DNA of 64,000 nucleotides from Methanocella conradii HZ254 (GTDB taxonomy: Archaea; Halobacteriota; Methanocellia; Methanocellales; Methanocellaceae). The position numbers and the translations under genes were made by a program. Numbering within the stretch: position 1 is the stretch's first letter; each line of letters starts with the position of its first letter. Below are positions 49,720-58,161 of the stretch, one piece after another. The DNA lies in assembly GCF_000251105.1 (NCBI RefSeq), contig NC_017034.1, positions 1,674,001 to 1,738,000 of the forward strand, read 5' to 3'. Below the pieces are notes generated by a model. The model had not been told where the DNA came from. It did no database searches and was given only the letters and a program-made list of their open reading frames with translations.

Positions 49720-51789
49720 TCAGCATTTTAATGACGTTTTGCGAATGAGATTGAACCGCTCATCAGCCATAAGGCCATCTATGCATTCCCGCACAAGCCG
49801 GTCGCCCTTTACTTTCCGGATGAAGACTTCGTCTTCCAGGCTAATAAATGGTTTAATAGCGTCAAAAAGCCTGGCTTCATTCTTAAAATAAAGCTCAAAG
49901 ACGAGCGAATCCATCAACACCTCGTCCAGAAATTCACGATCTTGAGATGCGCTCATGATAAGGCTGGCGACTCGTGAAAACACGTTTTGGACGTACTGAG
50001 GCGCCCTTATTATAGGAAGGGCCTCAATACGATAATTACGGATATTATTCTGAGAGCAGAAAAGCTCAAAGTGCCAGTTGAGCGTAGACGAGTTCAAAAG
50101 GCCAAGAAGGTAAAGGGGCTGAATTTGCTTATCCATGACTATTATTTGCTTAATGGAGTTGGTACAGATGTAGCCGGGGGGCAACAATGCGAATTTTAGC
50201 CTCCTCTTACAGGCCTTGTTCTGGGTGTTGCGCCCGATGATGCGCCAATTTGAGATGGTAGAGAGAGCCGACGGCCTTTTACGTAAGAAGCTTTCTTTCT
50301 TAACCCAGCGTGGCTGCCTGCCATCGGGCGAAAGGTCAACATGATACTCGCTTAGGTGTATGCCCTTCACCAAAATGTCACCAGTGGGCTCCTCTGACAT
50401 GAAATCCTTATCGAATGTCTCATCAAGGTTTCCCACGGATATCTCCCCGATGGGCGGCGCCTCGCCGTCGCCCTTGAAAGGCGGTATGCCCTTCAGGCGC
50501 TCAAGCATGGGCCACTCCAGAGAAGGCTCGGCTAGGAGCGGCACCTCCATCCTGTCATCCGTGAGCCGCCTTAACTCCTCATAGCCTATCATTATCTCAT
50601 CGCCAGCCCCGGCATCGCCAATGCCTCTCCCTGCCCTTAGCTTAAAATACCCCCCATCCTGCCTTGACTTATTAAGCACAACAATGGCAGTCCCTTGATT
50701 GACTCCCCTAAAAATTCTGGAGCGCTCAGGGAACTCCACTATCTCCTCAATGCGGCACGAGTCGAATAAATGCCTTCTAAGCTTTTCAGAGGTGGCTTCG
50801 TTTAAGAAGGAGGAGGGGATGATGAGGCCCATGCTGCCGCCATTCTTTAAAAAGGCAAGGTTTCGCTCTATGAATAGCTTATACAGGTTTAAATTGCCCT
50901 CCTGGTAATGGTATTGGCCACATTTTTTTATCGATGCCGCAAGGCTCTTCTTCATCCTCACGCTTTCCTCATGCGCCTCTTCGAACATGCTCTTGACGCG
51001 CCTGTATGGCGGGTTGCCGGCGATAACCTCAAAGGACGCATGCCCTGGAAAATCTTCAAACAGGGCGTTTTTACAGATTATGTGGGCTTTTACCTTTTCC
51101 ATATTTGCCTGGCCCTCTGAAAGGAGCCACAATCGAAGCGAGGCGACATCTGCCGAGTGCCTGTCCACATCCATGCCATAAAGGCAATTCTCTACGAGGC
51201 CCCGCTTAGCATCAATGGGCATGCTCTCGCCAAGCCGTACAAGTATCCGACTTCTCAGGCTATATAGCGCCTCGAGAGCTTCTTGTAGAAAAATGCCGCT
51301 GCCACAAGAGCTATCCAGGAAGCGTATATCCATTAATACGTCATGTAAAGAGGCCAGGTCTTCCCGGCCCAAAGATTCAAGCGCCTCGCCAAGCGTGGCA
51401 AACTGCCTGCCTGTCCTTAGCCGAACCTGGCGTAGCGCATATGAGCCTATCGAGGCCTCGCAGATTAGCCGTGCAATGGGCTTAGGCGTATAAAAGACGC
51501 CCTTATCTCTCGTATCCCCGCAAGCGCTGGAGGCAGAATAATCCAGAAAACCGCAGGCAGCGTCAAGAACGCCTATCCTATTGAAAGCCTCTCCAAGCGA
51601 CCCTATAATTAGGCTAGCGGTTGAGGGTGCTAAGCCCATCTCTGTGATGCGCTGGCTGGCGCTGCCAGGGGGCGCCGCGCCCATGACCTCAAGCGCATAT
51701 AGGGCCACAATACTATCCATACGATAGGCATCTTCCCTGGCCAGCTTCAGCAAGCGTTCATAACACGTATTAAACATCCAAATGAACAA
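49720..51789 (-). CDS. Orphan N6-adenine DNA methyltransferase (Eco57I-like)
   Basis: A 689-aa class I adenine methylase. Motif I FLDSSCGSGIFLQEAL (about residue 160) binds SAM; NPPY (about residue 260) is the catalytic motif. The C-terminal 300 residues include a TaqI-like specificity region (NNIRNYRIEALPI). No nuclease PD-(D/E)xK or helicase domain is seen, and no restriction gene is adjacent, so it is a solitary methylase. It faces the repeat array. Start codon is an ATG at 51789, with other ATGs just downstream. Confidence 0.88.
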   Translation of the reverse strand: MFIWMFNTCYERLLKLAREDAYRMDSIVALYALEVMGAAPPGSASQRITEMGLAPSTASLIIGSLGEAFNRIGVLDAACGFLDYSASSACGDTRDKGVFYTPKPIARLICEASIGSYALRQVRLRTGRQFATLGEALESLGREDLASLHDVLMDIRFLDSSCGSGIFLQEALEALYSLRSRILVRLGESMPIDAKRGLVENCLYGMDVDRHSADVASLRLWLLSEGQANMEKVKAHIICKNALFEDFPGHASFEVIAGNPPYRRVKSMFEEAHEESVRMKKSLAASIKKCGQYHYQEGNLNLYKLFIERNLAFLKNGGSMGLIIPSSFLNEATSEKLRRHLFDSCRIEEIVEFPERSRIFRGVNQGTAIVVLNKSRQDGGYFKLRAGRGIGDAGAGDEIMIGYEELRRLTDDRMEVPLLAEPSLEWPMLERLKGIPPFKGDGEAPPIGEISVGNLDETFDKDFMSEEPTGDILVKGIHLSEYHVDLSPDGRQPRWVKKESFLRKRPSALSTISNWRIIGRNTQNKACKRRLKFALLPPGYICTNSIKQIIVMDKQIQPLYLLGLLNSSTLNWHFELFCSQNNIRNYRIEALPIIRAPQYVQNVFSRVASLIMSASQDREFLDEVLMDSLVFELYFKNEARLFDAIKPFISLEDEVFIRKVKGDRLVRECIDGLMADERFNLIRKTSLKC

Positions 51790-51878
51790 TACGGCATACT
51801 ACAACAAAAACCTTCATTTTCAAAAAGAGGCAAAAAATATCTATAATAGATGAAGATGTCTAAATAACTGGAGGAGCA

Positions 51879-52817
51879 TTGTTAAGGATAAGGACGCCTT
51901 CCCGTATCCACATCACGCTCATCGACCTCAACGGGGAGAGCGGCAGGGTAGACGGGGGCATAGGGATTACGCTTGACGAGCCGTGCATAGAGATCACGGC
52001 AGAAAAAAGCGATAAAGTCATCGTGAAGGGCGACCCAGAATTAAGGGAGCGCATGAGGAATGCGTGCGAGGCGGTGTGCCCGGGTAAAGGCGTTGAAATA
52101 GCGATTAAAAAGTCGTATTGGAACCACATTGGCCTCGGCTCTGGCACCCAGGCAGCGCTGGCCGCCGGAACCGCCGCCTCCAGGCTCTATGGGCTGGACA
52201 TGTCGCCGCGCGACATTGCAATAAAAGCTGGCAGGGGAGGCACATCGGGGATAGGCATAGGCGCGTTTGAAAAAGGTGGCTTCCTGCTCGATGGCGGACA
52301 CAAGATGAGCGTAAAAAAAGCATTTCTTCCTAGCTCTTTCTCAAAGGGCGTTCAGCCAGCGCCGCTATTATTAAGCTATGACTTCCCGGCCTGGGACATC
52401 GTACTCGCCATACCCCCATATAAAGGCGCATACGACCTCTATGAAAAGGATATTTTTTCGAGAGAATGCCCGATACCGCTGCACGAAGTCCGGGAGGTCT
52501 GCCATATCATACTGATGCAAATACTCCCGGCCATTGTAGAGAAAGACCTTGAGGCGTTTGGAAAGGCTATAAATGCCATCCAGGATACAGGATTTAAGCG
52601 GAGAGAGATAGGCCTCCAGCCCGTGGCCCGAGAATTAATCAGAGAGATGAGGGAAGCTGGCGCAGCTGGCGCGGGGATGAGCTCGTTCGGCCCCACGGTA
52701 TATGCCATAACAGACAGGCCCGATAATATAGCTTCAGCCATCAGGAGCAATCATCCAGAATGCACAGTTATCAAGACGAGGGCCAGGAACTCTGGCGCAG
52801 AGGTCACGTATGAGTGA
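51879..52817 (+). CDS. Beta-ribofuranosylaminobenzene 5'-phosphate synthase
   Basis: The first committed step of tetrahydromethanopterin synthesis: joins 4-hydroxybenzoate or 4-aminobenzoate to PRPP with loss of CO2. The 312-aa GHMP-fold protein has GLGSGTQAALAAG (about residue 91) and RGGTSGIGIGAFEKGGFLLDGGH. TTG start at 51879 follows a clear GGAGG with five intervening bases. It overlaps the nop5 gene by eight bases. Confidence 0.92.
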   Translation: MLRIRTPSRIHITLIDLNGESGRVDGGIGITLDEPCIEITAEKSDKVIVKGDPELRERMRNACEAVCPGKGVEIAIKKSYWNHIGLGSGTQAALAAGTAASRLYGLDMSPRDIAIKAGRGGTSGIGIGAFEKGGFLLDGGHKMSVKKAFLPSSFSKGVQPAPLLLSYDFPAWDIVLAIPPYKGAYDLYEKDIFSRECPIPLHEVREVCHIILMQILPAIVEKDLEAFGKAINAIQDTGFKRREIGLQPVARELIREMREAGAAGAGMSSFGPTVYAITDRPDNIASAIRSNHPECTVIKTRARNSGAEVTYE

Positions 52818-53550
52818 TGAAGGGTTTGGTGGCTCAAGCCCGCCCGATGACTACAGGCGGAGGCTGCACGATGCTGCCATGAAGGCCGCGAAGGAGGCGG
52901 TAGCGAGCGGCCTGGCAGGCAGAGACGCCCACCTTATGCAGGCTGTCAAAGCCCTGGATGACCTTAATGAGGCCTTTAACGTGCTTTCAGAAAGGCTGGC
53001 AGAATGGTACATGGTTCTATGCCCCGGGCATCAAATGCGGCCTGTCGAGCTAATAGACTTTATCTTAAAAGAAGGCTTGCCAGAAGAGGATTCCGTTATA
53101 AAGGGGCTCGCTTCCACGGCGAAGGCGTTAAATGATGAGCGCAAGGCGCTGGAAGGCTATATAAAGGCGGCGATGGAAGAGATTGCGCCCAACCTCTCGA
53201 ATGTGGCTGGCCCCATCCTTGGGGCACGGCTTATAGCAAGGGCAGGAGGCCTCGAAAAGCTGGCGAAGATGCCGGCGAGCAGCATACAGGTGATGGGGGC
53301 GGGAGAGGCCCTCTTCAAGCACCTTAAGGCTGGCACGCCACCGCCCAAGCATGGGCTAATATACAAGCATCCTCTGGTTAAAGGCGCCTCAAAGAAAGCC
53401 CGCGGCAAGATATCGAGAATGCTCGCGAGCAAGGCCGCCATCGCAGCCAGGGTCGACTTTTATTCGGGCGAGACAGTTGACCTGGGGGACCTTAAGGAGA
53501 AGGCCGCGGCCATAAAAGCTAAAGGGAGAAAAAAGCATGAGTGCCGCTAA
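52810..53550 (+). CDS. nop5: Nop5-type C/D box RNP protein, short form
   Basis: A scaffold of the C/D box sRNP that guides 2'-O-methylation. The 246-aa product has a coiled coil (about 30-115) and a Nop domain (about 125-225) with PNLSNVAGPILGARLI and PPKHGLIYKHPLV. The N-terminal fibrillarin-binding domain of about 100 residues, present in usual archaeal Nop5, is missing or replaced by ~25 residues. The C-terminal tail is Lys-rich. It overlaps fibrillarin by 14 bases. Confidence 0.9.
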   Translation: MSDEGFGGSSPPDDYRRRLHDAAMKAAKEAVASGLAGRDAHLMQAVKALDDLNEAFNVLSERLAEWYMVLCPGHQMRPVELIDFILKEGLPEEDSVIKGLASTAKALNDERKALEGYIKAAMEEIAPNLSNVAGPILGARLIARAGGLEKLAKMPASSIQVMGAGEALFKHLKAGTPPPKHGLIYKHPLVKGASKKARGKISRMLASKAAIAARVDFYSGETVDLGDLKEKAAAIKAKGRKKHECR

Positions 53551-54208
53551 AGGCATACGTCCTGCCGGGATAGATAACGTTTACTTCATAAGGGTAGATG
53601 ATGAAGAACTGCTATCGACGCTCACCCAATTCCCCGAAGCCGGCTCTATCACGTACGATGATAGGGCATATAGGCCCTGGAGCCCTGCGACAAGCAAGCT
53701 TGCATCCATGATAGTAAAGGGCATGAGGGTGCCTCTAGGTAGATACTCCACGGTGCTCTACCTGGGGGCTGCCAGCGGCACAACGGTTACCCATGTGGCA
53801 GACATAGCCATCGATGGCATCGTGTACGCAGTGGAATTCGCTCCGAGGCCTGCCAGAGACCTTCTAGAGGCCGTGGAGAATCGCGTAAACGTCGTGCCCA
53901 TAATAGCAGATGCCAGGCGGCCCGAGCAATACCCGCCTTTCATCGATAAAGTGGATATAGTCTACCAGGACGTCGCCCAGCCCGGCCAGGCGGACATCGC
54001 CATAGCCAACTCCAGTAAATACCTCAAAAGCAGTGGCACGCTTATCATGGCCATAAAGGCGAAAAGCATTAGCGCTACGGAAATCGTGGGCGATATCTTT
54101 AGGAGAGAGCTAAAAAAGCTAGAAACACATTTCGAAATCCTGGATAAAAGCTCCCTGGAGCCGTTCCACCATGGCCACCTGGCTGTCATAGCGAAGTATA
54201 AAAAGTAG
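53537..54208 (+). CDS. flpA: Fibrillarin, rRNA/tRNA 2'-O-methyltransferase
   Basis: The catalytic subunit of the C/D box sRNP. The 223-aa product has the SAM-binding segment VLYLGAASGTTVTHVADI and VYAVEFAPR, with the DVAQPGQADIA region typical of fibrillarin. The N-terminal ~55 residues match the usual archaeal form. It overlaps the Nop5 gene and is convergent with the PqqD-like gene. Confidence 0.95.
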   Translation: MSAAKGIRPAGIDNVYFIRVDDEELLSTLTQFPEAGSITYDDRAYRPWSPATSKLASMIVKGMRVPLGRYSTVLYLGAASGTTVTHVADIAIDGIVYAVEFAPRPARDLLEAVENRVNVVPIIADARRPEQYPPFIDKVDIVYQDVAQPGQADIAIANSSKYLKSSGTLIMAIKAKSISATEIVGDIFRRELKKLETHFEILDKSSLEPFHHGHLAVIAKYKK

Positions 54209-54586
54209 TCAGAGCTCCAGCGTGATCAGGTCATTGGCGGAAAGCCTGTTAATGAACCTGATGAGCCGCTTCTCGATGTCCTTCTCGTCACCCTTGCTAC
54301 GCTTCAAGATGATGTTCTTTATCTCCTCGACCGAATGATTGCCGTCGCACAGCTCCCAGACCATTGCGCCCATGGCGTTAAACCTAAAGCTCCTTTCATC
54401 GGGTATTTCGATAAAACGGCTAAACAGCCTAACTAGATATGGCTTTTTATAGCGGGCGTACACCTTGAGGGATTCAGAACTGTCCCCGTCCCACTCCACT
54501 CCATCGCACTTTTTCGGCTTTGCCTGTAGTAGTTTCTTGTAAGGAATTTTCGCCTTTTTACCTTTCAGCGTGATGAATGCAGGCAT
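54209..54586 (-). CDS. PqqD-like protein
   Basis: A 125-aa protein. The C-terminal 75 residues (RFNAMGAMVWELCDGNHSVEEIKNII) match PqqD-family peptide-chaperone domains that hold RiPP precursors. The N-terminal ~50 residues are Lys-rich and not recognised. No radical SAM partner or precursor peptide gene was seen nearby. It lies 26 bp from tatA and may be cotranscribed. Confidence 0.7.
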   Translation of the reverse strand: MPAFITLKGKKAKIPYKKLLQAKPKKCDGVEWDGDSSESLKVYARYKKPYLVRLFSRFIEIPDERSFRFNAMGAMVWELCDGNHSVEEIKNIILKRSKGDEKDIEKRLIRFINRLSANDLITLEL

Positions 54587-54612
54587 ACACTAAAAAGAGT
54601 GCTTATTAGGTC

Positions 54613-54915
54613 TTATACCTTTCCAGATTTGCTGGTAATGGCCTCGTCTATCTCTTTTAAGAGCTGGTCTTCGGCCTTGCCTTCCACTGAAATCCCCATC
54701 TTGCGGGCGATCTCTGCCACGGTTGGCGATGGCGGCTTTTGAGCTTTAACCGGCTCCTGGACGGCCTTGTTTAGCTCCGCTTCAAGGTCTCGCTGGGCTT
54801 TCTTCACCTCTGCATATAGCCTACCCAGCTCGCGGATATACTCTGGCAGCTTATCAGGCCCGAACAGGAGGAGGGCTACTATGGCGATAAAAATGATCTC
54901 GTCGAACCCTACCAC
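54613..54915 (-). CDS. tatA: TatA/E-family twin-arginine translocase subunit
   Basis: A 100-aa protein with one N-terminal membrane helix (IIFIAIVALLLFGPDKLPEY) followed by an amphipathic charged helix, the TatA architecture. It forms the Tat translocation pore for folded proteins. No tatC is seen in this window. It is between two minus-strand genes. Confidence 0.87.
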   Translation of the reverse strand: MVGFDEIIFIAIVALLLFGPDKLPEYIRELGRLYAEVKKAQRDLEAELNKAVQEPVKAQKPPSPTVAEIARKMGISVEGKAEDQLLKEIDEAITSKSGKV

Positions 54916-54969
54916 GAGATGACACCATGTAAAGATGAGCGCTTTAGAGTATATACTTTTTTAGCCCTT

Positions 54970-55608
54970 TTATTTTTTCACTCCTTTGCCCTTTGCGTAA
55001 ATCCCCATAATTGCCAGGCTGCCCATTAAGATGAAGGGGAGCAGAGGCATGCAACACCTGGGCAAAGGCCGCGTGCCTGACGGCCCGCCTGAAGGCGTGG
55101 CGCTTGGAGCCATAGTCGTGACCGGCGTGAGGTCAAACGTCTCATCAGCGAGCAGGAAAGAAGGGTTGGTGCCCTGGTATACCCTGACCTTTGCCAGGAC
55201 TGCATCCTTGGGTATAGGGACCTCATTCCACCGTAATTCAGATTTAGAGCGCGGCTTGACAAGGGCGCCGGAGTATTCATCCTGGTTCGGGTTAAACTTA
55301 TACACGTTGCCATTTGTATCTATCAGCTCGTACTGGATATACCCGACCTCCTCCTTATCCCCCGTGTTTTCATATTGATAGACGAGGTGAGCCCACTTCG
55401 TCTCCTCTGGAGCCTTCGACGGGTATATGTTGCCCATGTACCTATCCGTCACATTCACTTCTATCAGGTGTATCACGATATTAGAGTTAGCCCTCTTGAA
55501 GTCCTTGCCCAGAAGATACGTCTCATCTGCATGCGCAGGCAACGCGATAATGGCGATGCCCCCAAAGAGCAATAAGGCGAATACGACGAATGACAGGCGA
55601 CCAAGCAT
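54970..55608 (-). CDS. Secreted/membrane-anchored protein, unknown
   Basis: A 212-aa protein with an N-terminal signal peptide (ALLLFGGIAIIALPAHA), a beta-rich ectodomain (about 30-160) and a Ser/Pro/Gly linker leading to a C-terminal membrane segment (LLPFILMGSLAIMGIYA). The ectodomain resembles DUF4352-like surface domains, tentatively. Function unknown. Transcribed in the direction of tatA. Confidence 0.7.
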   Translation of the reverse strand: MLGRLSFVVFALLLFGGIAIIALPAHADETYLLGKDFKRANSNIVIHLIEVNVTDRYMGNIYPSKAPEETKWAHLVYQYENTGDKEEVGYIQYELIDTNGNVYKFNPNQDEYSGALVKPRSKSELRWNEVPIPKDAVLAKVRVYQGTNPSFLLADETFDLTPVTTMAPSATPSGGPSGTRPLPRCCMPLLPFILMGSLAIMGIYAKGKGVKK

Positions 55609-55666
55609 ATGATAATAAGTATGGTCTAAAAATTTAAGCTTTTTCGTATTTTAATGTTTATATGTT

Positions 55667-56080
55667 TTATTTCATCGAAATTATGGCGAAGGCCGCTGAG
55701 GCCAGCATGACGAGAGCCCCTATGAAGACGAGCATCCATCCGCCCGGGCCTTCCTCCATTAAGGCATCGTCCACGTCCTTAAGCTTGAGCGCATATTGCC
55801 TGTAAAACGCCTCGAAAGGCGTCAACAGGCTTCTCGCAATAGAGGGCGAGCGTGCCCTGGCAAAGAACTCCACGAAAGCACCGAGCGTCAATATTATCCC
55901 CCCAAGCATAAAAAGAAGGTCGCTCATCATACGGAAGGAAAGCGGCACATTAAAAATGTCCACACCATCTTGTACCCCCCTCCATACCCCGTAAACAAAA
56001 ATGGCAAAAAGGCTAACCCCGAGTATTACAAACGCATAAAAAAAGACAGCCATAACAATCTTCAAATGACCTTTATCCAT
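55667..56080 (-). CDS. Small membrane protein, unknown
   Basis: A 137-aa protein with three hydrophobic segments (near residues 8-30, 50-70 and 112-135) and a short cytoplasmic-like loop. No known domain recognised. It lies 58 bp before the secreted unknown, in the same direction. Confidence 0.6.
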   Translation of the reverse strand: MDKGHLKIVMAVFFYAFVILGVSLFAIFVYGVWRGVQDGVDIFNVPLSFRMMSDLLFMLGGIILTLGAFVEFFARARSPSIARSLLTPFEAFYRQYALKLKDVDDALMEEGPGGWMLVFIGALVMLASAAFAIISMK

Positions 56081-56205
56081 ATATTAGGGCTAAACATCGA
56101 TACGGTAAAAGCTTTCCGCTTTTAAAGCGCATGAAGCAATCTATAAATAGTGTGGGTACCCATACTTCTACAATTCTACAGCCCGGCGCTGGGACGTGAT
56201 ACCTG

Positions 56206-56688
56206 TTGAAGTTTGAGAACACGCTTAAAAGCCTTTTCGGCAAGGAGCCCGAGGAGGCCGTCAAAGAGCTTCTCAAGAGCATCGAGGAGGATTACGGAGA
56301 GGTACCCTTTATCCTGAAGGCGATGAGCGATAAGCCGAACGTTCTCTTGCCGAAGATAATCTACGATGACGCCGTTTTGCGGAACCCTGACCATCTTGAC
56401 GAGAAAACGGTGGAATTGATCACGATTGGCGTTGCGACCGCCCTTAAATGTGACCATTGCTTGAACATGCACTTGAGGGTAGCGCAGCGTAAGGGCATAC
56501 CTGACGAGGAGGTCTTTGAGGCAATACTTATAGGGAGCGCCTTATCAAGCACGGCAGTGATGGCGCAGGCCATGCGTGTCTACGAGAGCCACAAGAAGGA
56601 GTTTAAGGCTAAAGAGGATATAGGTGAAGAGTGCTCGGGCTGCATCGCCTATGAGAACCATAACGGCAATAAGACAAGGCAAGAATGA
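56206..56688 (+). CDS. AhpD/carboxymuconolactone decarboxylase-like protein
   Basis: A 160-aa protein with the AhpD-type redox motif CDHCLNMH in a helical core. Such proteins reduce peroxidase partners or act on thiols. A further CSGC lies near the end. TTG start at 56206 follows GTGAT at a short distance. Possibly an antioxidant function; partner not visible. Confidence 0.82.
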   Translation: MKFENTLKSLFGKEPEEAVKELLKSIEEDYGEVPFILKAMSDKPNVLLPKIIYDDAVLRNPDHLDEKTVELITIGVATALKCDHCLNMHLRVAQRKGIPDEEVFEAILIGSALSSTAVMAQAMRVYESHKKEFKAKEDIGEECSGCIAYENHNGNKTRQE

Positions 56689-56702
56689 AAATAATAAAAA
56701 GG

Positions 56703-57125
56703 CTATAGCTCGACTCCAGGCGTTATGGTAGTGAGCTTGACGTGCTTAACGCCCTTAAGCGCCATCATCTTTTCTGCGAACTCTTTTATCTTTCGGCCTT
56801 CTCCCCTAAGCGTCATGATTTCCAGGCAGGTGTGCTCATCGATGTGTACATGTACTGATGACTGGGTAAGGTCGCTATTTTCGTGCTGTATATCTATGAG
56901 ATTGTTAACCAGGCCCCTCTGATCGTGATCGTATACGAGGGATACGATGCCTATGCGGTCTCCCTCGACCTCGCTCATCCACTCATAGTTTAGGATATAG
57001 CTCCTGATGGCGTCACGGATGCCCTCTGACCTTGAGGAGTAGCCCCTCTTGGCTATTATCTCGTCGAACCTGTTTAGCAGGTTGTCCGGTAACGATACGC
57101 CGATGCGCATTAGCTCTTGTTCCAT
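56703..57125 (-). CDS. nikR: NikR nickel-responsive regulator, canonical
   Basis: A 140-aa regulator. The N-terminal ribbon-helix-helix (MRIGVSLPDNLLNRFDEII) binds DNA. The C-terminal ACT-like domain keeps the nickel ligands: IQH, then VHVH and C in SSVHVHIDEHTC, spaced like E. coli NikR His76, His87, His89 and Cys95. It represses nickel uptake when metal is high. It is followed upstream by a second copy and by operator-like palindromes. Confidence 0.95.
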   Translation of the reverse strand: MEQELMRIGVSLPDNLLNRFDEIIAKRGYSSRSEGIRDAIRSYILNYEWMSEVEGDRIGIVSLVYDHDQRGLVNNLIDIQHENSDLTQSSVHVHIDEHTCLEIMTLRGEGRKIKEFAEKMMALKGVKHVKLTTITPGVEL

Positions 57126-57229
57126 GTCATCACGCTCGATATATGATATTAATGTATGCTATAATATTACGTATGACATAAAATACCTTTTGTTTTTTAA
57201 TACATATCGTATTATTTTTGGAGAGCTGT

Positions 57230-57652
57230 TTAAGTTATGGTATCCAGGGCTATGGTCGTTAGCTTGACGTGCTTCACGCCTTTAAGGGCCATCATCTTTT
57301 CTGCGGCGCCCTTTATGTCTTTTCCGTTTCCCTTGAACGTCATGATTTCCATGCAGCTTTCCCTATCGAGGTAGACGTGGAACGCGGAAAGCATGAGCTT
57401 GCAATATTCATTTTGTATTTGCATGAGGCTGTCTAACAGCCCTTTTTTATCCTGGTCATACACGATGGATATGACCCCAATCCTTTCGCCTTCTACCTCG
57501 TTCATCCAGTCATAGTATTGGATGTAATTCCTTATGGCATCCCTTATCGCTTCTGACCTGGATGAATAGCCCCAGCTTCCGATGATCTCGTCGAATCTTG
57601 ATAGTAGGTTGTCCGGTAGGGAGACTCCTATTCGCATCAAGCCTTGCTCCAT
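57230..57652 (-). CDS. NikR paralogue with altered metal site
   Basis: A 140-aa protein close to the neighbouring NikR, with the same ribbon-helix-helix. Two of the four nickel ligands are changed: the first His is Asn (IQNEY) and the second His of the HxH pair is Tyr (FHVYLD), while the other His and Cys are kept. It may bind another metal, respond weakly, or act by heterodimerising with NikR. The arrangement suggests tandem duplication. Confidence 0.9.
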   Translation of the reverse strand: MEQGLMRIGVSLPDNLLSRFDEIIGSWGYSSRSEAIRDAIRNYIQYYDWMNEVEGERIGVISIVYDQDKKGLLDSLMQIQNEYCKLMLSAFHVYLDRESCMEIMTFKGNGKDIKGAAEKMMALKGVKHVKLTTIALDTIT

Positions 57653-57694
57653 CGTGTATCACCCATCTATGGTTATTACATTAATTTATTATAT

Positions 57695-57826
57695 TATTAC
57701 TTATTGCAATAAATATTTTTTTATTGCTGAAAAATTTATTGATAAAAAATAAAATATAATATTAATTGTAATACACAAATAGAAAAATATATCAATAAGT
57801 AATACATTAATAAATAATTGTATTAC
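57695..57826. promoter_or_regulatory. Cluster of GTAATA half-sites before the NikR paralogue
   Basis: GTAATACA-N12-TGTATTAC at 57799-57826 has 28-bp symmetry, the length of the E. coli NikR operator (GTATGA-N16-TCATAC). Another GTAATACA is at 57768-57775, and TATTACTTATTG (57695-57706) is the inverse of CAATAAGTAATA (57793-57804). The region 57653-58161 is very A/T rich; an 84-codon ORF there (57701-57955) is probably not a gene. Confidence 0.5.
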
Positions 57827-57983
57827 CCATAAGGGTGTTGAGTACGCAAGAAGAAAATAAGGATAATATTTCCTTCCTCCTATACGGGAATATTTCAGCC
57901 AAATACTTGACTCGATAAAACGCATCGCCTCTATTTGTGCTTCTTGCGCACTCATAACAACTATAAGTTTTAGATTTATAATA

Positions 57984-58076
57984 TGCGCAGGTAATACTTT
58001 TTTAATTTGAGGTGGATCCGTATGGATAAGAGACGGATTTAATAGGAGGGTTATCTTTGGAGCAATTACCTGCGCA
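57984..58076. repeat. 12-bp inverted repeat enclosing two tiny ORFs
   Basis: TGCGCAGGTAAT (57984-57995) and ATTACCTGCGCA (58065-58076) form a perfect inverted repeat. The loop contains ATCCGT/ACGGAT (58016-58021 with 58033-58038), a GGTGG then ATG with six codons (MDKRRI), and GGAGGG followed by TTG with 13 codons. They could be leader peptides, a remnant gene or part of a structured RNA. No function can be given. Confidence 0.35.
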
Positions 58077-58161
58077 ATATTACAAGCTCATGTTATGATA
58101 TCACTTGGTAATAAAATTTTCTATTGTTGTCTTACAAATTGAATAAATATAAATTTATAGA

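Noticed and set aside
57701..57955. 84-codon ORF in the NikR spacer
   Set aside because: Very A/T-rich, hydrophobic low-complexity product overlapping palindromes; more likely a regulatory region.
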